NCBI GenBank assembly: GCA_035291605.1 | Contig: DATDRS010000425.1 | Location: forward strand, 1-44,898 | Direction: 5' to 3' | From: DATDRS01 sp035291605 | GTDB lineage: Bacteria; Chloroflexota; Anaerolineae; Anaerolineales; UBA6663 | DNA length: 44,898 bases | Shown: in pieces, positions 15,039 through 23,003 of the stretch | Layout: every line of letters begins with the position of its first letter | Numbering within the stretch: the first letter of the stretch is position 1 | The notes under the pieces: generated by a model | Seen by the model: the letters and a program-made list of their open reading frames with translations, nothing else | Database searches by the model: none | What the model was told of the DNA's origin: nothing | Program-made: the position numbers and the translations under genes

Positions 15039-17585
15039 TTATGGCATCTCCATCACCCACACGCTACGCCCGTAGGTCGCCGCCGCCAGAATGCCCGTCT
15101 CGGGATTCAACTCAAGATCAGACACAATCGTGAACGGCATCCCTGTGCCGAAGGGCAGCCACTCGTCCGCGCCTTCCTGCAAGACCCACACGCCCAGCGC
15201 GCCGCCCACGTACACCCCGGCGTAGTCCGGGCGCACGTCCACGACGGCTGAGCTCAGGGGAGCATCCGGCAGGTTGAGCGTGATGTCGTCCCAATTCGCA
15301 CCGCCGTCGCTCGTCACGAAGACGTGCCCCGGCGCGTCTGGCGTCTGGACATCAAAACCGCCGAAGGCAGCATAGGCCGTCTGCGGGTCGTCCGGGTCAA
15401 CCGCGATGTGCGTGACGTTGCGCAGAGGGAAGCTAGCGCCGGTGACATCCTCCCAACTGCCGCCGCCGTCTGTGGTCGTCCAGACATAGCCATCCGTCGT
15501 GCCTACGTAGAGCACATTCGAGTCGCCGGGCGCAATGGCAATGCTCTGGATCGCGCCCTCGGTCAGGGCGTCGCTGATCACGTACCAACTATCGCCGCGG
15601 TCTTCGCTCTGGTAGACGAAGTTGGAGGCGACGTACATGACGCCTTCAGTGTTCGGGTCCAGCACATACGGCGGATAGAAGAGCCAGTTGTCGCCGCCTT
15701 CCAGCCCCTCGGAATAGCCCTGCCAGTCCTGGCCGAACCAGGCCTGCCCGTCGCCGTGCCCGCCGCTTTCGTTGCGCGAGAGCGAGTTTTGATACTGGAA
15801 ACTGAAGACGATGTCCGGCTGGAACGGGTCCACCGCCGCGTCGCCGCCATCGCCCTGTGACGCGCCGTGCCAGGTCTGGCCGCCGTCCTCGGTGAAGGCG
15901 TTTGCGTTGTCCTGCAACCCGCCGAGGATGTAATTCGGGTCGGTCGGGTGCAGGCCGATGCCGATGAACAAAAGCGTGTTCAGCCCCTCGCTCAGGCTCT
16001 CCCACTGCGGCGGGTCGGCGCTGGCGTCGCTCGTGCGGTAGATGCCGCCGTCGCCGCCCACCCAGGCCACGTTCGGGTCGTTCGGATCGAACGCCAGGCC
16101 GTGCGCGTCCGGGTGCATGAGGCTGCCTTCTTCCGGCGGCGTCATGTCCGCCCACGTTTCGCCGCCGTCGGCGCTGCGCCGCACGACCCCGTACCAGGCA
16201 AAGGTGTCCTGATCTTCGCTGAACGAGCCGCCGACGTACATGACGTTCGCGTCCGTCGGGTCAATCTCCACGATGTTGTCGTAGGTGCACTGCGGCGAGC
16301 TGCCGCCTCCGGAACAGTAATCGCCCACCTCGGGCAGCCACTCCCACGTGTCGCCGCCGTCTGTGCTGCGGATGACCCACGACCACGGGCCTTCATTCTC
16401 GTCCTGGTCTACCCAGTAGAGGCCGCCCCCGGCCATGACAACGTTGGGATCAGATTGAGAGGCGGCGATCTCGAACCCCTCGATATAGGGGACGTCATTA
16501 TCCGCGCCGATCAATTGAAGACTGACTTCATTTTCCTGCTCCCAGACTTGCAGGGCGGCACTCACATCCAATTCTTCCCAACTCGCGCCGCCGTCACGGC
16601 TCCGCAGGAGGTGCGCGCCATAACACTCGACGTTGCACAGCGCGGCGTAGAGGGTCCCATCGCCGGAGATGTCCAGGTCCATGAACCCGCCGAGATAAGC
16701 CGTGACGCCGGACTCCTCGCCGGGAAGGCAATTCCCGAAGTCGGAGCAGGAAATCAGGCGCTCCCACGTATCGCCGCTATCCGTGGACTTGAAAACGCCG
16801 AACTCCGGCTGACCGGGCGGGGCTGAGTACACCGCCGTCTGACCCGAAGCCGCGTAGAGGTTGCCCTCGCCGTCGAAGACGAGCGCCGTGACCGATGCGG
16901 CATTGAACTCCTCCGCGCCGATCAGTTCCCAGGTTTCGCCTGCGTCCCGGGTGCGCATGATGCCGTTCGCGAGGAAGCCGTAGTCCGAAGAGAGCTGGCC
17001 GTCGAACTCGCCCAGCAGCGCATAGAGCGTGTCGGGGTCGCCCGGATCCATGACGATGCCGCCGTAGATCAGCGGCACCTGATCGTCGGTGAGCGAGCGC
17101 CACGTCTGCCCGCCGTCCTCGGTCTTCCACAGGCCGCCCACCGAGGCGGCCGCATAGACCACGTCCGAACTGCGCAGATCAATCGCGAACCCGTTGACGC
17201 GCCCGCTCCCCGGCACCTTCCCCTGGGGCATGTTGATCGCATCAATCGGCGCAGGGCCGGCCGCGCGCCACTCCCCGCCGACGCGCTCGTAATTCGCCAA
17301 CTCGGCGTACGCGGCCAGCAGCGCGCCGCGGTCCACCTCGCCGCCCGCGTTGACGAGCCTTTGATATATCTCGCTCGCGCGTTCCTCCAGTCCCTGGGCA
17401 TCGCTCTCGGTGAGGTTGAGCGAGAAGAAGCCATCGGCGTCAACGCCGCCCCCTTCGGGCGTGGGCGTAGGTTGCTCCGGCTCAAGCGTCTCAATCGGCG
17501 GCAGGATTTCGTCGCCTCCGGCCGAGCAGGCCAGCGCAGCCAACACGAGCGTGGCGAATGCGAGAAGGGGAAAGACAGGTTTCAT
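15039..17585 (-). CDS. BNR-repeat lipoprotein (sortilin/sialidase-type beta-propeller)
   Basis: An 848-residue exported lipoprotein: lipobox LAALAC (Cys20), a short Pro/Thr stalk (EPEQPTPTPEGG), then many Asp-box/BNR repeats such as TEDGGQTWRSL, STDSGDTWERL, STDGGDTWEWL, SADGGETWADM and TTDGGGSWEDV spread to residue 840. These form one or two large beta-propellers like those of VPS10/sortilin and sialidase-like proteins. BNR repeats are structural, so no enzymatic activity is claimed. The gene begins 4 bp after the stop of the 17590-18426 gene, so the two form an operon. A role in surface binding or polymer recognition is inference. Confidence 0.85.
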   Translation of the reverse strand: MKPVFPLLAFATLVLAALACSAGGDEILPPIETLEPEQPTPTPEGGGVDADGFFSLNLTESDAQGLEERASEIYQRLVNAGGEVDRGALLAAYAELANYERVGGEWRAAGPAPIDAINMPQGKVPGSGRVNGFAIDLRSSDVVYAAASVGGLWKTEDGGQTWRSLTDDQVPLIYGGIVMDPGDPDTLYALLGEFDGQLSSDYGFLANGIMRTRDAGETWELIGAEEFNAASVTALVFDGEGNLYAASGQTAVYSAPPGQPEFGVFKSTDSGDTWERLISCSDFGNCLPGEESGVTAYLGGFMDLDISGDGTLYAALCNVECYGAHLLRSRDGGASWEELDVSAALQVWEQENEVSLQLIGADNDVPYIEGFEIAASQSDPNVVMAGGGLYWVDQDENEGPWSWVIRSTDGGDTWEWLPEVGDYCSGGGSSPQCTYDNIVEIDPTDANVMYVGGSFSEDQDTFAWYGVVRRSADGGETWADMTPPEEGSLMHPDAHGLAFDPNDPNVAWVGGDGGIYRTSDASADPPQWESLSEGLNTLLFIGIGLHPTDPNYILGGLQDNANAFTEDGGQTWHGASQGDGGDAAVDPFQPDIVFSFQYQNSLSRNESGGHGDGQAWFGQDWQGYSEGLEGGDNWLFYPPYVLDPNTEGVMYVASNFVYQSEDRGDSWYVISDALTEGAIQSIAIAPGDSNVLYVGTTDGYVWTTTDGGGSWEDVTGASFPLRNVTHIAVDPDDPQTAYAAFGGFDVQTPDAPGHVFVTSDGGANWDDITLNLPDAPLSSAVVDVRPDYAGVYVGGALGVWVLQEGADEWLPFGTGMPFTIVSDLELNPETGILAAATYGRSVWVMEMP

Positions 17586-17589
17586 GCGC

Positions 17590-18426
17590 TCACTTCGCCA
17601 TCGTGATCGTCAGCACGAGGGGGTCGGGCGCGTCCGAGGCGACTGTGAAGCCCTCGTGCCCGGTGGCCTTGTACCCCTTGGCCACCACGATTATGGCGTA
17701 CGTCTGCTCACGCTCCAACGGGCTGCCGAGCGCGAACTCGCCCTTGCTGTCCGTCTGCGCGGCGGTGTAAACGTCCTTGTCCTTCTGCCCGCCGTTGATG
17801 AATTTCTGGATGGTGACGCCCGGATTCAAGACGAGGATCGTCGCGCTCTTGACCGGTTTCTTCGTCTTCTTGTCCGTCACCTTGCCTTCCACCGTCACCG
17901 TCTGGCTCGCAGCGCCGCCGCTTTCGCCTTCGCCCACGCTCACCGCGCCGGCGGTCAAGAGCGTCTTGCCGCTGTAGAACTGCACCCCCCACTCGCCTTC
18001 GTCAATCGGCCTCTCGTCCTCGTACGAGATCGGGTACGAGTACAGGCCCTTGCGGCTGGAGGCTTTCAACGTCTCTTTGTCGGTGAGGACGGTCTCGCCG
18101 TCGAAGGTGAAGACCGTGACGAGGGTGGTGCTCTTGGGGACGCAGTTGTACTGGAAGACGGGCGTAACCGTGGTGGTCCCGCTCGGGTACTCGCTCACCT
18201 GCTCGTCAATCTCGCCCTCATCGTCAAGCGTGACCCAGGCGACCTCGCTCGCCTGCATCTTCGTGCATCCGGCTAATGCGGCATCAGCGTTCATCCCGGC
18301 CATCGGAGCAAGCGCCGCGCTCTGCCGCATCAAGCCCGGCTCCGCCGCCAACGCGCTCCAGGCCGTCGCCGATACCACCAGCGCCGCGATGGCGCTCCCC
18401 ACGAGCAATTCAAGTTTCCGTCTCAT
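17590..18426 (-). CDS. Secreted protein with carboxypeptidase-regulatory-like beta domain
   Basis: A 278-residue exported protein with a clear signal peptide (MRRKLELLVGSAIAALVVSA, cut after ALAA). The middle (about 60-160) is a beta-rich domain. The C-terminal part (about 175-278) begins VEGKVTDKKTKKPVKSATI and contains TDSKGEFALGSPLEREQTY, the pattern of a CarboxypepD_reg-like Ig fold. The start at 18426 is supported by GGGAG upstream; earlier in-frame codons run through repeat DNA. It is the first gene of an operon with the BNR lipoprotein. Likely a surface or extracellular adhesion component; no catalytic motif was seen. Confidence 0.75.
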   Translation of the reverse strand: MRRKLELLVGSAIAALVVSATAWSALAAEPGLMRQSAALAPMAGMNADAALAGCTKMQASEVAWVTLDDEGEIDEQVSEYPSGTTTVTPVFQYNCVPKSTTLVTVFTFDGETVLTDKETLKASSRKGLYSYPISYEDERPIDEGEWGVQFYSGKTLLTAGAVSVGEGESGGAASQTVTVEGKVTDKKTKKPVKSATILVLNPGVTIQKFINGGQKDKDVYTAAQTDSKGEFALGSPLEREQTYAIIVVAKGYKATGHEGFTVASDAPDPLVLTITMAK

Positions 18427-18513
18427 CTCATATTTCTCCCAACCATGCTCAAGAGCCAATGGACGAAATTCATCCGTGAAATCTGTTCCATCCTCGACCA
18501 CGCACAATACTCA

Positions 18514-18588
18514 AAGCCCGCGTCCCCGCGGGCGCCCACGCCCACTCGCTCCGCTCGGGGTGCTTCGCGAAGGGCGCGGACGTAGAGC
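18514..18588. repeat. GC-rich hairpin repeat between PrsW-like gene and BNR operon
   Basis: GCCCGCG/CGCGGGC (18516-18533) forms a stem around TCCC. It is followed by GCCCACG, an insert containing the palindrome CTTCGCGAAG, and GGACGTAGAGC. Related sequence at 30965-31009 has the same order without the insert. Confidence 0.5.
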
Positions 18589-20090
18589 TATTGGAATAAT
18601 AGACTGTTCAGAAAGCGCGCGAACAGCGGCTCGACTTCTTCCACGTCGTCGGGCGAAGTCAACAGGGTGACAACAATTGCCCTGCTGCCATTCGTGAAGA
18701 TGTAGTCCGCGCCCTCGCGCACTTCGGGAACCGCGCCGACCAGGCTCAACGGGTCCACGTAGGCGAACCGTTGGACGAAGGCCGGTTTGCCGTTTACCAC
18801 CGACGCGCCGCGCGACACGACTTTATAGGCCTGAAAGTCGGTGCCCCTCTGGCCGCCCAACGCATCCGCCACGCTCTCGGCGTCTTCCGAGCCGCTCAAG
18901 TCCCGCGTGAGGATGGCGAACTCCGCGCCCGTGCCCACGTTGTCCACCACACGCAGAACTTCGCCCTCGTCCGTCGCGTCGCCAAAATAAGCCGGGTACG
19001 CGCCCCGGACGCCGCCCTGGTCGAAAGGCGCGGTGCGGTTTACCGCGTTGTTCCAGGCCAGCGCGCCGACGATCAGCATTGCCACAAGCGTGCCGACGGC
19101 GGCGTAGTTCGCCCGCCGGTCTCCTACGGTTGGGTCAATCGTCGCCGCGGGCTGATCCCCGCCCAAACTTCGGGCGATGTCGCGATTGATCAGGTAATAC
19201 ACTACCACCGCCACAACAATCGCCAGGCCGCCCGCCAGCAGCAGCCCGGTGAACGATGGCAATCCCGTTTCGGTCCCGATCATCACCTCGCCGGGGTCGG
19301 CGATCCCGCGCACATAGTTGAACAGGCCATTGAGCACCGCCGTCAACAGCAGGCCCACCGGCAGCCACCAGACCGGCTCCTGTTCCAGTTTGGAGCGCCC
19401 CACGAAGTATCCCAGCAGGCCGCCAAACGCCGCGCGGGCCAGCGCCACCTCGGTCACAAAAATCTCGCCCGCGCCCAGCGCCGCGCCGCCGCTGGACAAA
19501 ATAAACTGAAGGTTCAGCGCCGTGGCGTAGCCGAGCGCTGCCGCCGTGCCGTAGATCACGCCGTCGGTGCGCTCGTCGAACTCCGGCGAGTCGAAAATGA
19601 AGTAGCGCAGCGTCGCGTACACGACGAACGCCTCGACCGCGCCGGGGAGGAAGATCGAGCCGAGCACAGTCGTCAGCGTATCGCGGTACAGCCAGTCGCT
19701 CACCTTGAAAAACTGGTCGGTGAAGGGAATGCCGAGCGCCCCCGCCAGCGCCAGCCCGATGAGGAACATCCGCGCTACGTTATGCACCGGCTCCGGCTCC
19801 AGCCGGTCCTGCTGGTAGAAGAAGAACAGCCACAGCGCCGCCGGGACGAGCGCCATGACTACGCCGACGAGGAGCAGCGCGCTGCCGCCGAGGTTGGGCT
19901 GGAGCGCCGCGTCCACGCCAACCAGCGCGCCCACGAACACCAGCAGTCCGACCACGCCGGCGATTTCCGAACGCCACACGCCGCCGCGCTTGTAAGCGGC
20001 TTTGGCATAGTGCTCGTCGCAGAACCACCGCCCCGCGATCACCTTTGTGCCGGGGCGGGTATGATCCACACAACAGACTTGTCCCGTCAT
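18588..20090 (-). CDS. PrsW-like multi-pass membrane protein, protease residues degenerate
   Basis: A 500-residue integral membrane protein. Residues 1-35 hold a small Cys/His cluster (CCVDH ... WFCDEHY) that could bind zinc in the cytoplasm. About eight membrane helices follow, carrying PrsW-family landmarks: FYQQDRLEPEPVHNV after the second helix, then GAVEAFVVYATLRYF and DGVIYGTAAALGYATALNL. PrsW proteases normally have a Glu-Glu pair, a Glu in the ENL motif, and histidines; here these read VEA, LNL, and no matching His, so proteolysis is doubtful. A further helix (about 345-365) leads to a C-terminal globular domain of about 140 residues. ATG 20090 follows a perfect GGAGG. Function is unknown; possibly a pseudo-protease sensor. 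Confidence 0.78.
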   Translation of the reverse strand: MTGQVCCVDHTRPGTKVIAGRWFCDEHYAKAAYKRGGVWRSEIAGVVGLLVFVGALVGVDAALQPNLGGSALLLVGVVMALVPAALWLFFFYQQDRLEPEPVHNVARMFLIGLALAGALGIPFTDQFFKVSDWLYRDTLTTVLGSIFLPGAVEAFVVYATLRYFIFDSPEFDERTDGVIYGTAAALGYATALNLQFILSSGGAALGAGEIFVTEVALARAAFGGLLGYFVGRSKLEQEPVWWLPVGLLLTAVLNGLFNYVRGIADPGEVMIGTETGLPSFTGLLLAGGLAIVVAVVVYYLINRDIARSLGGDQPAATIDPTVGDRRANYAAVGTLVAMLIVGALAWNNAVNRTAPFDQGGVRGAYPAYFGDATDEGEVLRVVDNVGTGAEFAILTRDLSGSEDAESVADALGGQRGTDFQAYKVVSRGASVVNGKPAFVQRFAYVDPLSLVGAVPEVREGADYIFTNGSRAIVVTLLTSPDDVEEVEPLFARFLNSLLFQ

Positions 20091-20293
20091 GCGTTTGCCT
20101 CCAATCGTCAATGATAGATAAGGTACAATGACCTCACGCTTACATATTCAGTACCTCACGAAGCCCTGTTCGCGTCGCAGTGCAATCGCGAAGCGCCCTG
20201 GCGGCCCTGCCGCCCGAACTTTCGTGATGTGCTGATATTCTATGCTATTCTGACTTGCTGGCAACACGCTCCCGCCTGAAGGAGTCTCATTTC

Positions 20294-21877
20294 ATGCGCC
20301 TGCTTCGCCTCAGCCTGCTTGCCATCATTCTGCTGGCGGCCTGCGCCCGGTCCGCGCCGCGGGTTTCCCAGACGCTCGTCTACGGCCTGACGCTCATCCC
20401 CACCGGGTTCGACCCGCACATCAACGCCTCCGCCGAGCTTGGCATCCCCCTCACGAGCGTATATGACACGCTTGTTTATCAAGACCCGGCGACGCACACC
20501 TTCATCCCTGGCCTGGCGGAGAAATGGGACATCTCGGCCGATGGGCTGGTTTATACGTTTCATCTCCGCGCAGACGTTAGATTCCACGACGGCGCGGACT
20601 TCGACGCGCACGCGGTGTGCGCGAACTTTGACCGGATTGCCGATCCGAACAACAAATCGCAGAAGGCCGCCGGGATGCTCGGCCCGAACGACAATTATCA
20701 GGGCTGTGAGTCGCCCGACTCACGCACGGCGATCATTCGTCTCAAACAACCCTACGCGCCTCTGCTCGATTCACTCTCGCAAGTCTATTTCGGCATGGCC
20801 TCGCCAACGGCTTTGGAAAAATGGGGAATTGCCGATTACCAGTTCCACCAGGTCGGCACCGGCCCCTTCGAGTTCGTCGAGTACGTCCCCGGCGACCACC
20901 TGACCCTCGCCCGCAATCCCGATTACAACTGGGGGCCGAGGCTGTTCGCAAATCGCGGCCCGGCCTATCTCGAAACGATCACTTTCAAGTTCTACGAAGA
21001 CCCGGCCACCCGCGCGATCGCGCTCGAATCTGGCGCGGTGCAGATCATCGGCGAGGTCCTGCCGCAGGACGTCGCCCGCCTCGCCCAAGACCCGCGCTTC
21101 AGGCTGTACGCTACGCCTATCCCCGGCCAGCCGCTGCAAATCTATCTCAACACCCAGCGCGCCCCCACCGACGACCAGCGGGTGCGCGAGGCCCTCTTGC
21201 TCGCCGTGGATCGCCCTGGCCTGGTCAGAGCCGTGTTCGGCGATTACTCGCCCATCGCCGCCGGCCCCCTCTCAGCCGTCACCTTTGGTTATTCGGCAGA
21301 GACCGCCGCCCCGGCTTACGACCCCCAACAGGCCGCCCAGCGCCTGGCCGACGCGGGTTGGAAAGACAGCGACGGCGATAGCCTCCTAGACAAAGAGGGG
21401 CGAGACCTGACGATTGACTTTGTCTTCGGGCCGTTTGGCCTCATGCCGCAGGCGGCGCAGCTCGTCGAGGCCAACTGGAAAGCGCTCGGCGTCAAGGTGA
21501 ACAACACGCAGGCCGCCAACTTCAATGCGCTCCGGGACGCGCAGGCCAGCGGCGAGTACAACGCCATCGCCCTCAACTTCTTCGGCTCCGACCCCGACCT
21601 CCTGCGCGCGTGGTTCGCCTCCGATGTCTTCTTCAATTGGAGCAAGGTGAACGACCCCGATCTCGATCAGCTTTTGGCCGACGGCTTTCTCACCACCGAC
21701 CCAACCCAGCGCGCGGCCATTTACGCCGAGGCTCAAAGGCGAATCAACGACCAGGCGCTTCTTATTCCCCTGCGCGACTACGTGAACCTGAACATGGCCT
21801 CGGCCAAAGTCACCGGCCTGCGCTTCAACGCCCAGGGCTGGTGGCCGTGGTTGGTAGAGGTGAAAATTGAACCGTAG
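20294..21877 (+). CDS. ABC transporter substrate-binding lipoprotein (SBP_bac_5, peptide type)
   Basis: A 527-residue extracellular solute-binding lipoprotein. The signal peptide ends in ILLAAC (Cys17). The family 5 fold is shown by LVYGLTLIPTGFDPHINAS, LAEKWDISADGLVYTFHLR, FHDGADFDAHAV, GTGPFEFVEY and NPDYNWG, the classical pattern of DppA/OppA-like proteins that bind peptides or other small ligands. ATG 20294 is preceded by AAGGAG. Two matching permease genes lie 4 kb downstream (25977-27738), so this probably delivers to them. No ATPase gene is in the window. It ends in a hairpin that begins at the stop codon. Confidence 0.95.
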   Translation: MRLLRLSLLAIILLAACARSAPRVSQTLVYGLTLIPTGFDPHINASAELGIPLTSVYDTLVYQDPATHTFIPGLAEKWDISADGLVYTFHLRADVRFHDGADFDAHAVCANFDRIADPNNKSQKAAGMLGPNDNYQGCESPDSRTAIIRLKQPYAPLLDSLSQVYFGMASPTALEKWGIADYQFHQVGTGPFEFVEYVPGDHLTLARNPDYNWGPRLFANRGPAYLETITFKFYEDPATRAIALESGAVQIIGEVLPQDVARLAQDPRFRLYATPIPGQPLQIYLNTQRAPTDDQRVREALLLAVDRPGLVRAVFGDYSPIAAGPLSAVTFGYSAETAAPAYDPQQAAQRLADAGWKDSDGDSLLDKEGRDLTIDFVFGPFGLMPQAAQLVEANWKALGVKVNNTQAANFNALRDAQASGEYNAIALNFFGSDPDLLRAWFASDVFFNWSKVNDPDLDQLLADGFLTTDPTQRAAIYAEAQRRINDQALLIPLRDYVNLNMASAKVTGLRFNAQGWWPWLVEVKIEP

Positions 21878-21896
21878 GTCACGCTGGCAGCGTGAC
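21878..21896. terminator. Palindrome abutting the binding-protein stop codon
   Basis: GTCACGCTG and CAGCGTGAC flank a single central base directly after the TAG stop. It would fold with a 7-bp stem and 5-nt loop. As at 4715 and 39869, there is no U-tract. Confidence 0.55.
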
Positions 21897-21915
21897 TGCT
21901 ATAGAGGTTAAGATC

Positions 21916-21967
21916 GGCGTCAACGGATGTGCAACGGATCAGTGGATAGCGCGCAGCAAATCCGTTG
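21916..21967. repeat. CAACGGAT repeat cluster, copy 2
   Basis: GGCGTCAACGGAT, a second CAACGGAT at 21932-21939, the variant AGTGGAT at 21941-21947, and the inverted form ATCCGTTG at 21960-21967. Order and spacing of the first two units match the cluster at 14798. Confidence 0.65.
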
Positions 21968-21989
21968 ATCCAGTAGAAAGGATCAGTCT

Positions 21990-22955
21990 ATGTTAGGCAA
22001 AGGCGCGATGATCTGGAAAATCCGGGAATGGGCGGGGGGTGATCCGGCGGCCCAGGTTGGGGACGCGCAGGCGCTCGGCCTGAACTGGGTTGCCTTGAAG
22101 GTCGTGGATGGCACGCTCGAGCGGTGGGAGCGAAACCTGCCAAAGCAGAACGCGGACCTCCTCCCCGCCCTGGTGCCCAGACTAGCCGAGGCCGGCATCA
22201 CGGTCATCGCTTGGGGATGGACTTACGGGCGGATCCGCAATCTGCCGTTCACCAGCATCGCCGCGCTGGAGGCGCAGCTCACCGCCGAGATCGTGGCGCG
22301 CTACGCCGGGCTGGGTCTGAAAAAGGTGTACCTGATCGACGCCGAGCATGATTACAAAGAGTCCTATCGGCGCCCCGGCCAGGTAGTGGGCCTCAACATG
22401 GCTGGTGAGGCGACCAAGTACATGACCACGCTGCGGGCCGCGGACCCCGACCTCCGGCTGTACCTATGCGCCTACCGCTACCCTTCAGTGCATGGCGACT
22501 TCCCCTGGGCGGCCTTCCTGGCTGACGCTCACGGCCACGCGCCGCAGGTCTACTTTCTGGAGGACGTGAGATCCGAAGGGGGCGAATTGCAGTTGGCGCG
22601 CAGCCTCCAGGAACTGACCGCGCTCAAGCCGCTCCCTGCTCTGCCCATTGGGCCTACCTACCGCCATGTGAGGAGGGATGGGAAGGAGTGGCAGGCGACT
22701 GGCGAGCAGTTGACGCGTTTCTTTGCCAAGGCCAAAGCCCTGGACTGTGAAGGTGTGGGCGTCTGGACGCTGGAGCAGGCGACGGAGGAACAGCGGCTGG
22801 CCCTTCAAGCGTTCCAGTGGGAAGAGGCGCAGCCCGAGCCGCGCGTACGCTGGGAGGATCTGGATGCGGCTGCGAAGGATGCGCTGCTGTTCCGAATGGC
22901 GCAAAAAGTAGGACTTGTTGACCAAGACGGCTTTGTCCTAGAGGAACCGGTTTAG
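21990..22955 (+). CDS. Hypothetical protein, possible TIM-barrel hydrolase
   Basis: A 321-residue protein without signal peptide or membrane segment. The pattern of short strands at regular spacing (GLNWVALKVVDG, GITVIAWGWTYG, KVYLIDAEHDY, LRLYLCAYRYP, GVGVWTLEQ) suggests a TIM barrel, and the acidic IDAEHD on one strand resembles catalytic clusters of GH25-like lysins. I do not recognise a precise family. The last 40 residues look like a separate helical tail (VRWEDLDAAAKDALLFRMAQ). ATG 21990 is preceded by GAAAGGA. It lies between a peptide-binding protein and secreted hydrolases, which fits polymer turnover, but the lack of an export signal is puzzling. Confidence 0.7.
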   Translation: MLGKGAMIWKIREWAGGDPAAQVGDAQALGLNWVALKVVDGTLERWERNLPKQNADLLPALVPRLAEAGITVIAWGWTYGRIRNLPFTSIAALEAQLTAEIVARYAGLGLKKVYLIDAEHDYKESYRRPGQVVGLNMAGEATKYMTTLRAADPDLRLYLCAYRYPSVHGDFPWAAFLADAHGHAPQVYFLEDVRSEGGELQLARSLQELTALKPLPALPIGPTYRHVRRDGKEWQATGEQLTRFFAKAKALDCEGVGVWTLEQATEEQRLALQAFQWEEAQPEPRVRWEDLDAAAKDALLFRMAQKVGLVDQDGFVLEEPV

Positions 22956-23003
22956 GACGGGGCAAAGGGACTTTCGTGCCCTGGGAAATCAAGCGCTTAA
23001 GCG

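Noticed and set aside
18771..20114. A 447-codon plus-strand frame opposite the PrsW-like gene
   Set aside because: Arg/Gln/His-rich antisense shadow; the minus strand encodes clear membrane helices and has a GGAGG start.
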